The position numbers were made by a program, and so were the translations under genes. From Leifsonia soli (GTDB lineage: Bacteria; Actinomycetota; Actinomycetes; Actinomycetales; Microbacteriaceae): a stretch of DNA of 64,000 nt. How positions within the stretch are numbered: the first letter of the stretch is position 1; every line of letters starts with the position of its first letter. Below the pieces are notes generated by a model. The model made no database searches and had not been told where the DNA came from. It worked only from the letters and a program-made list of their open reading frames with translations. Below, in pieces: positions 42,415 to 51,154 of this stretch. The DNA is taken from positions 2,790,001 to 2,854,000 of the forward strand of contig NZ_JACCBJ010000001.1 in NCBI RefSeq assembly GCF_013408745.1, in the 5' to 3' direction.

Positions 42415-43641
42415 GTGAAACTCGCCATCCTCTCGCGCGCCCCGCACGCGTACTCGACGCAGCGGCTGCGCTCGGCGGCCGAGAACCGCGGTCACACGGT
42501 CAAGGTGCTCAACACGCTGCGGTTCGCGATCGACCTCTCCGGCGACGAACCGGACCTGCAGTACCGCGGCCGGCTGCTGTCCGACTACGACGCGATCCTG
42601 CCGCGCATCGGCAACTCGATCACCTACTACGGCACTGCCGTTGTGCGGCAGTTCGAGCAGATGGATGTGTACACGCCCAACACGGCGAACGGCATCACGA
42701 ACTCGCGCGACAAGCTGCGGGCGACGCAGATCCTCTCGCGCCACAACATCGGGATGCCGCGCACGGCGTTCGTGAACAGCCGCGCGGACGTGCGCATGGC
42801 GATCGAGCGCGTCGGGGGTGCGCCGGTGGTCATCAAGCTGCTCGAGGGCACGCAGGGCATCGGGGTCATCCTGGCGCCGGAGGCGAAGATCGCCGAGTCG
42901 ATCATCGAGACCCTCCACTCGACGAAGCAGAACGTGCTCATCCAGAGCTTCATCGCCGAGAGCCGCGGGCGCGACATCCGCGCGCTCGTCGTCGGCGACC
43001 GCGTGGTCGCCGCGATGCGGCGCGTGGCGAGCGGCGACGAGTTCCGGTCCAACGTCCACCGCGGCGGCACCGTCGAGAAGGTCGCACTGACCCCGGAGTT
43101 CGAGGAGGCCGCCGTCCGATCGGCGCAGATCATGGGACTGCGGGTCGCCGGCGTCGACATGCTCGAGGGCAAGGACGGCCCGCTGGTCATGGAGGTCAAC
43201 TCCTCGCCGGGCCTCGAGGGGATCGAGCGGGCGACCGGGCTGGATGTGGCCGGGGCGATCATCGACTTCATCGACAACCAGGTGGCGTTCCCCGAGATCG
43301 ACGTCCGTCAGCGCCTCACCGTCTCGACCGGCTACGGCGTCGCCGAACTGCTCGTGCACACCAACGCGGACCTCGTCGGCAAGACGCTCCGCGACTCCGG
43401 CCTCGGCGACCGCGACATCTCGGTGCTCACCCTGCACCGGGGCGCGTCCGTCATCCCGAACCCGCGGAGCGGCGTCGTTCTGGAGGCCGGCGACCGGCTG
43501 CTGTGCTTCGGCCGCCTCGAGGAGATGCGGTCGATGATCCCGGACCGCCGCAAGCGCCGCGCCAAGGTGCGGAAGCTGCCGAAGGAGGCGCAGGAGGCGC
43601 TGACCGAGAGCGAGAGCGGAACCGCAACCGGGACGGAGTGA
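42415..43641 (+). CDS. rimK: RimK-type alpha-L-glutamate ligase fused to a TrkA_C (RCK_C) domain
   Basis: A 408-residue protein, about 110 longer than plain RimK. The ATP-grasp ligase covers residues 1-290: KLAILSRAPHAYSTQRL, LPRIGNSITYYGTAVVRQFE, NSRDKLRATQIL, PVVIKLLEGTQGIGV and the metal-binding EVNSSPGLEGIE near 261-272. After a linker, residues about 300-380 form a TrkA_C domain (VAELLVHTNADLVGKTLRDSGL, RDISVLTLHRG, PNPRSGVVLEAGDRLLCFGR), a ligand-binding module of K+ channels and transporters that often binds c-di-AMP. GTG 42415 follows AGGAG. Target protein unknown; ribosomal S6 is the known RimK substrate in proteobacteria. Confidence 0.88.
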   Translation: MKLAILSRAPHAYSTQRLRSAAENRGHTVKVLNTLRFAIDLSGDEPDLQYRGRLLSDYDAILPRIGNSITYYGTAVVRQFEQMDVYTPNTANGITNSRDKLRATQILSRHNIGMPRTAFVNSRADVRMAIERVGGAPVVIKLLEGTQGIGVILAPEAKIAESIIETLHSTKQNVLIQSFIAESRGRDIRALVVGDRVVAAMRRVASGDEFRSNVHRGGTVEKVALTPEFEEAAVRSAQIMGLRVAGVDMLEGKDGPLVMEVNSSPGLEGIERATGLDVAGAIIDFIDNQVAFPEIDVRQRLTVSTGYGVAELLVHTNADLVGKTLRDSGLGDRDISVLTLHRGASVIPNPRSGVVLEAGDRLLCFGRLEEMRSMIPDRRKRRAKVRKLPKEAQEALTESESGTATGTE

Positions 43642-43656
43642 GCCGCCGCGTCGGCG

Positions 43657-44235
43657 TCAGGCCTGCTCCGCGGTCGTCCGGGCACGGACGTGCGCGCGCT
43701 CTCCCTGCGCGCCGAACAGCGAGAGCAGCTCGACCGCCCCGCCGGTCTCTGTCCCGAACCAGTGCGGCACCCGCGTGTCGAATTCGGCCGCCTCGCCGGG
43801 CTCCAGCACGACCTCCTCGTCGCCGAGCTTCAGGCGGAGGCGGCCGCTGAGCACGTAGAGCCACTCGTAGCCGTCGTGCGTCCGCTGCCGCGGAACCGTG
43901 CGGGCGCCGGCCGGGATGACGATCTTGAAGGCCTGCAGCCCCGCGGCCTGCCGCGACAGCGGCAGCATCGTCATCCCGTCGCGCCGGATGGGCCGCGCGC
44001 GCACGCGCGGGTCGGCGGCCGGAGCCCGGACCAGCTCGTCGAGGGTCGTGCCGTAGACCCGCGCGAGGGGGAGCAGCAGCTCGAGCGTCGCCCGGCGTCG
44101 CCCGGACTCCAGGCGGCTGAGCGTGCTGGCCGAGATCCCGGTCGCCTCCTCGACCTCGGCGAGGGTGAGGCCGCGATCGTTGCGCAGGCGACGCAGGCGC
44201 ACTCCGGCGGCCGCGATGGCGTCTTCCGTGTCCAT
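43657..44235 (-). CDS. XRE-family regulator with C-terminal cupin
   Basis: A 192-residue regulator. Residues 8-65 form an HTH (LRRLRNDRGLTLAEVEEATGISASTLSRLESGRRRAT) and 110-185 a cupin barrel (THDGYEWLYVLSGRLRLKLGDEEVVLEPGEAAEFDTRVPHW). Members sense small molecules through the cupin. It is divergent from the flavin reductase-like gene across 66 bp holding two TTGCC(N)xTTCGG units and is probably its regulator. Open reading beyond ATG 44235 is a shadow of the opposite gene. Confidence 0.9.
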   Translation of the reverse strand: MDTEDAIAAAGVRLRRLRNDRGLTLAEVEEATGISASTLSRLESGRRRATLELLLPLARVYGTTLDELVRAPAADPRVRARPIRRDGMTMLPLSRQAAGLQAFKIVIPAGARTVPRQRTHDGYEWLYVLSGRLRLKLGDEEVVLEPGEAAEFDTRVPHWFGTETGGAVELLSLFGAQGERAHVRARTTAEQA

Positions 44236-44244
44236 CGCCCCAGT

Positions 44245-44280
44245 TTGCCACTTCGGCAAGAAGAGTTGCCGATTCGGGGA
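44245..44280. promoter_or_regulatory. Paired operator candidate between XRE and flavin reductase genes
   Basis: TTGCCACTTCGGCAA (44245-44259, a TTGCC/GGCAA palindrome) is followed by the related TTGCCGATTCGGGGA (44266-44280). The 21-bp period equals two helical turns, suiting two XRE dimers on one face. Confidence 0.55.
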
Positions 44281-44301
44281 CATAGCGTCGACACTGGCGG
44301 C

Positions 44302-45288
44302 ATGACGGACCACTGGGGACAGCAGGACGAGACGACGGACGCCGTGGTGATCGGCGGCGGCGCGGCGGGGCTCAACGGCGCGCTGATGCTGGCGCGCTCG
44401 CGACGGGACGTGCTCGTGATCGACGCGGGCTCGCCGCGCAACGCTCCCGCCGATGGCGTCCACGGACTCCTCGGCCGGGAAGGGATGCCGCCGGCCGAAC
44501 TGCTGCGGACGGGGCGGGACGAGGTGCGACGCTACGGCGGCCGCATCCTCGACGGCGAAGTGACGGACGCGGTGCGTGCGGGCGACGGATTCGTCGTCAC
44601 CCTGAACGACGGCCGCACGATCGGGGCCCGTCGCCTGCTCGTGGCGACGGGGCTGCGGGACGTGCTCCCCGACATCCCCGGTCTCGCCGATCGCTGGGGA
44701 CGTGACCTCGTGCACTGCCCGTACTGCCACGGCTGGGAGGTGCGCGACCGCGCCATCGGCGTCGTCGCGACCGGCGACGGCTCCGTCCATCAGGCGCTGC
44801 TGTTCCGGCAGCTCTCGGACGACGTCGTGTACCTGGCGAACGGTCACGAGCCCGACGACGCGGCCCTGGCCCGCTTCGACGCGCTGGGCATCCCCGTGGT
44901 CGCCGGACGCGTCGCCGCGGTCGAGACGGCCGACGACCGCATCACGGGCGTCCGGCTCGACGACGGCGCCGTCGTCGCCCGCGACGTGCTCGCCGTCGCG
45001 TCGCGGATGGAGGCGCGCACGCAGGGACTCGCCTCCCTGGGCCTTCGCAGCGTCGAGCTTCCCGGCGGGATGGGCACCAGCATCCAGGCGGACGAGTTCG
45101 GGCGCACGGGCGTGCCCGGCGTCTGGGCGGCAGGCAACGTCGCCGATGCCAAAGCGCAGGTCGGCGCAGCCGCGGCCGCCGGCGCACTGGCCGGCGCCCA
45201 GATCAACGCGGAGCTCGTGATGGAGGACGCCGACCGCGCCGTGACGCTCAGACGATCGGCCGCTGCGGAGGCGCCGGCGGGTCGCTGA
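44302..45288 (+). CDS. Thioredoxin-reductase-like NAD(P)/FAD oxidoreductase
   Basis: A 328-residue flavoprotein. DAVVIGGGAAGLNGALMLARS (residues 13-33) binds FAD, HCPYCHGWEVRDR holds a CxxC (Cys139, Cys142) in the thioredoxin reductase position, and GVWAAGNVADAKAQVGAAAAAGALAG is the C-terminal FAD motif. The second nucleotide motif (GVVATGDGSVHQALL) is degenerate relative to the NADPH-binding GxGxxA, so donor use is uncertain. It may reduce a small disulfide or dithiol compound. The XRE-cupin neighbour probably controls it. Its last 41 bp overlap the prsW remnant. Confidence 0.85.
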   Translation: MTDHWGQQDETTDAVVIGGGAAGLNGALMLARSRRDVLVIDAGSPRNAPADGVHGLLGREGMPPAELLRTGRDEVRRYGGRILDGEVTDAVRAGDGFVVTLNDGRTIGARRLLVATGLRDVLPDIPGLADRWGRDLVHCPYCHGWEVRDRAIGVVATGDGSVHQALLFRQLSDDVVYLANGHEPDDAALARFDALGIPVVAGRVAAVETADDRITGVRLDDGAVVARDVLAVASRMEARTQGLASLGLRSVELPGGMGTSIQADEFGRTGVPGVWAAGNVADAKAQVGAAAAAGALAGAQINAELVMEDADRAVTLRRSAAAEAPAGR

Positions 45289-46124
45289 CCGCCGGGTCGC
45301 TGACCGCGGGGTCGCTGACGGCCGGCTGCCCGACGGCCGAATGCGCGACCGCCCTGGCACGTTCGGCACGCCGGTAGTGCCGCAGCACGAGCCAGAGCGT
45401 GAGGATGCCGCCGGCCGCCACCACGATCAGCACGACGATGTAGAGGATGCCGGCCAGCGCGGTCACGGCCGATGCGGTCTGAGCGCTGAGACCGCCCGCG
45501 GTGGTGAGCTCCTCGATCGCCCGGCCGTTCGCGAGGAGGGCGATCACGGCGGCCAGGTCGCTCGCCGAGTCCCACAGCCCGTGCAGGACGGCGACGCCCA
45601 CGTAGGTCACCACGATCCAGATCGAGAACCGGAAGCGGTCGCGGCCGCGCGCGGCGCCGAACAGCACAGCGCCGAGCACCGCCGTCCAGAGCACGTGCCC
45701 GACGGGGGCGAGGATGGCGCGCAGCACCTCGGTCTCCAGCAGGGAGACGAGGTCGATTCCGCGCGCCGTGATCGCGGCGTTGAATGCGTATCCGGCCGAC
45801 TCGAAGGCGGCGAAGCCCGCACCGACCGTCGCACCGAGCAGCGCGCCCGAAGATGCCGCCGATGAAGAACGCGAGCACGAGCTGCAGCGAGCTGACGCTG
45901 CCGCTGACGCGTTCGATGGCGAACAGGACGACGCAGAACGGGACGAGGAAGCTCCCGAGCAGAATGAGCGTCGGGATCAGGTTGGTGTTGCCCGTCACGA
46001 TCGTGACGACGATCGTCAGGATACACAGGGCGAGGCCCGTGAGCAGCGTCTTCCACCACCAGCCGTGATGGTGGTGCGGGTGCGGTGCGGCCGCCGGGCC
46101 GCCCGTCCACGTCTGTGCTGTCAT
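45248..46124 (-). pseudogene. PrsW-family intramembrane protease, broken by frameshift and probable internal deletion
   Basis: The N-terminal part (46124 to about 45849) starts MTAQTWTGG, has a His-rich patch before WWWKTLL and two or three helices, and ends at LAFFIGGIFG. Then the frame is lost at GGG (complement of 45846-45848); removing one G restores GALLGATVGAGFAAFESAGYAFN and the C-terminal part down to 45248, with the metal-binding HVLWTAVLGAVL. The FES and H motifs of PrsW are present, but the EExxK motif expected before them is not seen, so about 70-100 residues also seem missing. The C-terminus has SDPAV repeats. A sequencing error could explain the frameshift, not the missing motif. 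Confidence 0.7.
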
Positions 46125-46199
46125 CCGACTCCCCTTCGCTCGATGCCGCGCCCACCGCCGACCGTGCGATCATCCTCCCACCGCGGCGGGCGCGCCCGG

Positions 46200-46763
46200 T
46201 CAGGCGAGCGAACGGAAGCGCGCGACGCCCTCGGCGAGCAGCTCGCGGAGGTCGAGACCGCCGTCGGAGGCGATCCAGCGCTCGAACGCGAGCCGGAACG
46301 CCGCCATCGCGGCCTCGGCGGCGATGGCCGCCTCCTCCGGCTCGAAGCCGCGCGCCGTGAGCGCGGTCGCGGAGGCGGACGCCACCGTCGCGAGCTTGAG
46401 CAGCTCGCGCTCCTGCAGGCTCGCATTGGCCGCGATGACGGCCGCGCGCCGACGTGCGAACGTCGGGTCGGGATTGCCTGCGATGAAGGCCGCCGCGGCA
46501 TCCATCCCGGCGGCGGCGACGGCGAACGCGGTCGAGCCGTCCGGCTGGGCGGCGATGGCATCCAGCACCGTCTCCTGGAACGCGGCCGAGCCGGCGAACA
46601 GCACCTCGCGCTTGTCGGCGAAGTGGCGGAAGAAGGTGCGCTCGGTCACGCCCGCGCGCGCGGCGATGTCGGCCACCGTCGTCTGCTCGTATCCCGGGTC
46701 GAGGTAGAGCTCCAGCGCGGCGCGCCCGAGACGGCCTCGTGCGTCCGGCTCCCAGCGTCCCAT
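46200..46763 (-). CDS. TetR-family transcriptional regulator
   Basis: A 187-residue regulator. The HTH lies at residues 10-55 (AALELYLDPGYEQTTVADIAARAGVTERTFFRHFADKREVLF); the rest is an alanine-rich helical ligand and dimer domain. ATG 46763 has no ribosome binding site; TACACT (complement of 46770-46775) ends 6 nt upstream, so it is likely leaderless. It is divergent from an SDR epimerase whose promoter contains the palindrome CTGACGTCAG, which fits a repressor and its target. Confidence 0.92.
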   Translation of the reverse strand: MGRWEPDARGRLGRAALELYLDPGYEQTTVADIAARAGVTERTFFRHFADKREVLFAGSAAFQETVLDAIAAQPDGSTAFAVAAAGMDAAAAFIAGNPDPTFARRRAAVIAANASLQERELLKLATVASASATALTARGFEPEEAAIAAEAAMAAFRLAFERWIASDGGLDLRELLAEGVARFRSLA

Positions 46764-46769
46764 AGGACC

Positions 46770-46815
46770 AGTGTAGTGATGACAGTTGCTGACATGAGTG
46801 CTACGCTGACGTCAG
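46770..46815. promoter_or_regulatory. Divergent TetR/SDR promoters with operator
   Basis: Rightward: ATGACA (46779-46784) and TACGCT (46802-46807), 17 bp apart. Leftward: TACACT on the minus strand at 46770-46775, six nt before the TetR ATG. CTGACGTCAG (46806-46815) is a perfect palindrome over the rightward start site, and the related CTGACA words at 46789 and 46818 may extend it. Confidence 0.5.
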
Positions 46816-46868
46816 TCTCTGACATCGTCGGCCGTTCGACCGGCAGAGACGTACGAAAGGAGCACATC

Positions 46869-47774
46869 ATGCGGGTATTCATCACGGGAGGATCGGGGTG
46901 GATCGGGTCGGCCGTCGTCCCGGAACTCCTCGCCGCTGGGCACGAGGTCCACGGGCTGGCCCGATCGGACGAGTCCGCCGCCCGGCTCCGCGCCGCCGGC
47001 GTCGAGCCGATCGTCGGCGGGCTGGGCGACCGGGAGGTGCTGCGCGCCTCCGCCGCCGCGTCCGACGCCGTGATCCACCTGGGCTACAACCACGACTTCG
47101 GCGACCAGGCCGGCGCCGGCCGCACCGAACGCGGCGCCATCGAGACCTTCGGCGACGCCCTCGCCGGCACCGGCGCTCCGCTGCTCTTCGCCTCTGGTGT
47201 CGCCTTCGTCGCGCCCGGCCAGGTCGCCACCGAGGAGGTCCTCGCGCCGTTCGCCGGGCCGGAGGCCCCGCGCGGCGGCGCGGAGGAGCTGGCGTTCGGG
47301 TTCGTCGACCGCGGCATCCACCCGGTCGCCGTGCGCTTCGCTCCGACCGTGCACGGCGCTGGCGACCACGGGTTCATCGCCGAGCTGGTGCGCGTCGCCC
47401 GCGAGAAGGGCGTCTCCGGCTACGTCGGAGACGGTGCCGGCCACTGGCCCGCCGTGTACCGCGGGGATGCGGCCCGCCTGGTGGCCCGTGCCCTCGAGAA
47501 CGCGTCCGCCGCGACCATCGTGCACGCGGTGGGAGAGCAGGGCGTGCGCACCCGCGACATCGCCGAGGCGATCGGCGCAGGGCTCGGGCTGCCCGTCGCC
47601 TCGATCGACCCCGACGATGTCGGAGAGCACTTCGGCTGGATCGGGCGGATCTTCGCCCTCGACCTCCAGGCCTCCAACGAGCTCACCCGGCGCCGCTTCG
47701 ACTGGGAGCCGACGGGCCCGACCCTCCTCGAAGACCTGGCCGCCGGCTCCTACTTCGCCCGCGCCGCCGCCTGA
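46869..47774 (+). CDS. NAD-dependent epimerase/dehydratase (SDR family)
   Basis: A 301-residue extended or atypical SDR. MRVFITGGSGWIGSAVVPELLAAGH (residues 1-25) is the NAD(P) motif, VIHLGYNHDF follows the DxxF region, and a late VYRGDAARLVARALE matches the SDR C-terminal substrate part. The catalytic YxxxK of classical members is not evident; in this subgroup it is commonly lost (SASGVAFVA at the serine position). AAAGGAG precedes ATG. Under TetR control it may reduce a xenobiotic or carbonyl compound (inference). Confidence 0.88.
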   Translation: MRVFITGGSGWIGSAVVPELLAAGHEVHGLARSDESAARLRAAGVEPIVGGLGDREVLRASAAASDAVIHLGYNHDFGDQAGAGRTERGAIETFGDALAGTGAPLLFASGVAFVAPGQVATEEVLAPFAGPEAPRGGAEELAFGFVDRGIHPVAVRFAPTVHGAGDHGFIAELVRVAREKGVSGYVGDGAGHWPAVYRGDAARLVARALENASAATIVHAVGEQGVRTRDIAEAIGAGLGLPVASIDPDDVGEHFGWIGRIFALDLQASNELTRRRFDWEPTGPTLLEDLAAGSYFARAAA

Positions 47775-47809
47775 CCCCCGCCCGCGAGGTGCTCGCGGGA
47801 GCGAGCGCC

Positions 47810-49459
47810 TCAGGGGGTCGCGGACGGAGGCGGAGGGGTGGACGGCGCCGGAGGGGTGGACGGCGCCGGAGCCGACGATGCCGGCGGCGCGGTGGTGCTC
47901 GGGTTCACCAGCACGTCGTCGAACGTCGCCTTCTCCGCCGCCGACCGCTGGTCCCATCCGGGACGTCTGGCCGCATAGAAGATCAGCGGGGGAACGCCCA
48001 GCAGGATGACGATCGCCGCGACCAGGGCCGGGTACGCCCATCCCGGTGCGCCCGCCGCGAAGCCCGAGGGCGGCACGAAGCCGAGGGCGAACGCCGCGAG
48101 GCAGGCGAGGAAGCCGATCGTCGCGATCAGGCCCATCGCTGGAGTGCGGTAGGTGCGCGTGACGCCGGGCTGGGTTCGGCGGAGCCGCATGGCCGCCGCG
48201 AACATCATCATGTACATGATCAGGTAGAGCGCCGCCGCCATGTCGACCAGCAGGATGAACGCCGTGTTGATGTTGGGGACGAAGATGAACAGCGCGGCGA
48301 GCAGGGTGACCACGATCCCCTGCACGTTCAGGATGCCGACCTGCACGCCCGCCTTGTTGCGGCGCTGCAGGAACGGCGGCAGGTAGCCCGAGCGGGCAGC
48401 GGCGAGCAGGCCGCGCGACGGCCCGGCGATCCAGGTGACCACCGAGGCGAACGCCCCGAGCGCGATCAGCAGGGAGATCAGCGGGGTCGCCCAGGCCATC
48501 CCCCAGGTGTCGAAGTAGGTCTGGAACGCCAGGTTGATGCCGGTGGTGAGCCCGAGCTCGGACGACGGCACCGCGACCGCGATTGCGACGGTCGGGAAGA
48601 TGAAGATCCCGAGGATGAGGATCGATGCGATGAGCACCGTCTTCGGGTACCCCTTCCCGGGGCTCTTCAAATCGTTCGCGTGGACGGCGTTGACCTCCAT
48701 GCCCGCGTAGGCCAGCACGTTCGACACGATCAGCACGATCGAGGCGATGCCGGTGAACGGCGGGATGATCGCCGACGCCTCGAGCGGCGTCTGGCTGGGC
48801 TGGCCCGACCCGAGCCAGATCGCGCCGAACACGATCAGCAGGAGGCCAGGGAAGATCGTTCCCGCCAGGCCCGACCACGATCCGACCTTCGCGAAGAGGT
48901 TGCCGCCGCGCAGCGTGATGAACGTCGAGAACCAGTAGATGACGAGGATCACGATGGCGGTGTAGAGGCCGGAGTTCGCCAGGTTCGGGTCGAGGAACAC
49001 GAACGCCAGCGACGCTGCGATGAACGCGATCTGCGTCGGATACCAGACGACGTTCTGCACCCATTGCAGCCAGATCGCCTGGAACCCCCAGCGCTCGCCG
49101 AAGGCCATCCGCACCCAGGTGAAGACGCCGCCCTTCCAGCCGGTGGCGAGTTCCGCCGCGACGAGCGCCACCGGGATCAGGAAGAAGATCGCCGGGATGA
49201 TGAACAGCGTCACCGAGCCCAGGCCGTACCCGGCCATGGCGGGGAGGCTGCGCAGGGAGGCGACGGCGACGACGGTGAGCATGGCCAGCTGGGTGATGCT
49301 CATGAACTTGGTCGCCGTCGTCCCTGGCGACCCGATCGCCGGCTTGTGCGCCACCGAGGCGAAGGGGTGCGGCTTGACGTGATCGGGCCCGGGCGCCGGC
49401 GTGCCGTCGGCTCGGGTGTGCCCCGAGGTCGCCTTCTTGGGCTCGCTGGTTGCAGTCAT
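47810..49459 (-). CDS. gadC: Glutamate/GABA antiporter, GadC-like APC permease
   Basis: A 549-residue amino-acid antiporter with twelve helices (SITQLAMLTVVAVASLRSLPAMAGYG starts the core; VLAYAGMEVNAVHANDLKSPGKGYPK is a conserved loop). It lies 59 bp after gadB on the same strand, so glutamate decarboxylation is linked to glutamate/GABA exchange for acid resistance. The long C-terminal tail ends in a threonine-proline-serine-rich stretch with an 18-bp tandem duplication (PAPSTP); in E. coli GadC the C-terminus plugs the pore at neutral pH. ATG 49459 was chosen; upstream reading shadows gadB. Confidence 0.9.
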   Translation of the reverse strand: MTATSEPKKATSGHTRADGTPAPGPDHVKPHPFASVAHKPAIGSPGTTATKFMSITQLAMLTVVAVASLRSLPAMAGYGLGSVTLFIIPAIFFLIPVALVAAELATGWKGGVFTWVRMAFGERWGFQAIWLQWVQNVVWYPTQIAFIAASLAFVFLDPNLANSGLYTAIVILVIYWFSTFITLRGGNLFAKVGSWSGLAGTIFPGLLLIVFGAIWLGSGQPSQTPLEASAIIPPFTGIASIVLIVSNVLAYAGMEVNAVHANDLKSPGKGYPKTVLIASILILGIFIFPTVAIAVAVPSSELGLTTGINLAFQTYFDTWGMAWATPLISLLIALGAFASVVTWIAGPSRGLLAAARSGYLPPFLQRRNKAGVQVGILNVQGIVVTLLAALFIFVPNINTAFILLVDMAAALYLIMYMMMFAAAMRLRRTQPGVTRTYRTPAMGLIATIGFLACLAAFALGFVPPSGFAAGAPGWAYPALVAAIVILLGVPPLIFYAARRPGWDQRSAAEKATFDDVLVNPSTTAPPASSAPAPSTPPAPSTPPPPSATP

Positions 49460-49518
49460 GGTCTTCTCCCGCTCATCTGGGGGCGCTCTGCGCCGGGTCT
49501 CGTTCGCCGGTCCGGCGG

Positions 49519-50952
49519 TCAGTGGGTGAAGGAGGCCGTCTGGCCCTCCGTCGGCATCGGGCCCTCGAGCTGATCGAGGTACTCGACGGCCTCGCGGATG
49601 TCGCCGATCAGCGACTCCGCCAGGTTGCGGCTCAATCCGTTGCGGACGACGATGCGCTGCACGGTCAGGTCGCTGAGGTCGTCGGGCATCGGATAGGCGG
49701 GGATCAGCCATCCCTTCAGGCGCAGCCGCTCCGAGAGGTGGTACAGGTTCCAGTTCTCGGTGTGGCCCTTCTTCAGCTGCCACGCGAAGACGGGGATGTC
49801 GGAGCCGTCGTTCCACAGCTCGAACGCGGGCATCGTGGCGATCTCCCCGGAGAGGTAGAGCGCCACATCCTGCGACGCCTTCTGCACGCGGTAGTAGCCG
49901 TCGAAGCCGAGCCGCAGGAACAGGTAGTACTGCAGCAGCACCTGGGCGCCCGGCCGCGAGAAGTTCAGCGCGAAGGTCGGCATGTGGCCGCCGAGGTACG
50001 TGACGTCGAACACGAGGTCGGCCGGCAGATCCTCGACGGTGCGCCAGACCACCCAGCCGAGCCCCGGGTACACCAGGCCGTACTTGTGTGCGGATGTGCT
50101 GATCGAGACGACCCGGTCGACGCGGAAGTCCCACGACAGCTCGGGCTGAAGGAAGGGCGCGATCATGCCGCCGGAGGCACCATCCACGTGGATCTTGATG
50201 TCGAGTCCCGTGTCGGCCTGGATGCGGTCGAGGGCCTCGGAGATCTGCGCGACCGGTTCGTACATCCCGGTGTAGGTGACGCCCATGATGGCGACGACGC
50301 CGATGGTGTTCTCGTCGACGTACTTCTCGAGCTCGTAGCCGTCGAGGACTTTGTGGTCGAGGCTGATCGGCACGTAGCGGGCCTCGACATCCCAGTAGTT
50401 GCAGAACTTCTCCCAGCACACCTGGACGGCGCTGGAGAGCACGAGGTTGGGCTTGTCGGTGGGCTTGCCCTCAGCCCTCCTGGCCTGCTGCCAGCGCCGC
50501 TTCAGCGCCAGGCCGCCGAGCATGCACGCTTCGGAGGAGCCGATGGTGGAGGTGCCGATGGCCTTCTCGGGGTCCGGCGCGTTCCACAGACCGGCGATCA
50601 TCTTCCAGCAGCGCGTCTCGATCGCGGCGGTCTGCGGGTACTCGTCCTTGTCGATCATGTTCTTGTCGGCCGACTCCGAGTACAGCCGCGCGGCGTGGTC
50701 GTCCATCCAGGTCCCGACGAAGGTGGCCAGGTTGAGCCGCGCGTTGCCGTCGAGCATCGACTCGTCGTGGACGATCTGGTAGGCGGTCTCCGGCAGCGAT
50801 TCGTTGTCGGGGATGCGGTCCACCGGCAGATCGGTGTCCTCGCCCGGGCGGGCGAAGATGGGGTTGAGCTGGGTGCGGTCGCTGATCCCCGTGTAGGCGG
50901 TCGTCGGCAGGTGCGAGGCCGCCGCCCGCTTCTTCGACTCTGACATGGTCAT
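49519..50952 (-). CDS. gadB: Glutamate decarboxylase
   Basis: A 477-residue PLP enzyme that turns glutamate into GABA, consuming a cytosolic proton. The family motifs are GTSTIGSSEACMLGGLALKRRW, IHVDGASGGMIAPF (Asp for the PLP ring) and STSAHKYGLVYPGLGWVVWR with the Schiff-base lysine at residue 290. The N-terminus is short and the C-terminus (EGQTASFTH) ends in a histidine as in GadB autoinhibition, though this similarity is weak. ATG 50952 follows GAGGAG; the GTG at 50961 is too close to it. It is first of the gadBC operon. Confidence 0.95.
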   Translation of the reverse strand: MTMSESKKRAAASHLPTTAYTGISDRTQLNPIFARPGEDTDLPVDRIPDNESLPETAYQIVHDESMLDGNARLNLATFVGTWMDDHAARLYSESADKNMIDKDEYPQTAAIETRCWKMIAGLWNAPDPEKAIGTSTIGSSEACMLGGLALKRRWQQARRAEGKPTDKPNLVLSSAVQVCWEKFCNYWDVEARYVPISLDHKVLDGYELEKYVDENTIGVVAIMGVTYTGMYEPVAQISEALDRIQADTGLDIKIHVDGASGGMIAPFLQPELSWDFRVDRVVSISTSAHKYGLVYPGLGWVVWRTVEDLPADLVFDVTYLGGHMPTFALNFSRPGAQVLLQYYLFLRLGFDGYYRVQKASQDVALYLSGEIATMPAFELWNDGSDIPVFAWQLKKGHTENWNLYHLSERLRLKGWLIPAYPMPDDLSDLTVQRIVVRNGLSRNLAESLIGDIREAVEYLDQLEGPMPTEGQTASFTH

Positions 50953-51154
50953 TCGCTTCACTCCTCGGACGGCGCGGGCACCGGCTCGCGCAGTGGACGT
51001 TCGCTTCTCCGTCGTCCGGCCGATCGGTCCCCGACCGGGCCGGACAGCGTCACCGTAACGATGCCGCGTTTCGGCGCGCTAGACAGTTCTCGCGGCTTTC
51101 CGCCGCAGAAGCTCCGCGAAGCGGCGTCAGGAGTCGGGCGTCGGGCGCCTGGCG

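Noticed and set aside
45248..46124. Programmed ribosomal frameshift in the PrsW gene
   Set aside because: The shift site is a plain GGGCGCG with no slippery heptamer or downstream stem, and a family motif is missing, so decay is the better reading.
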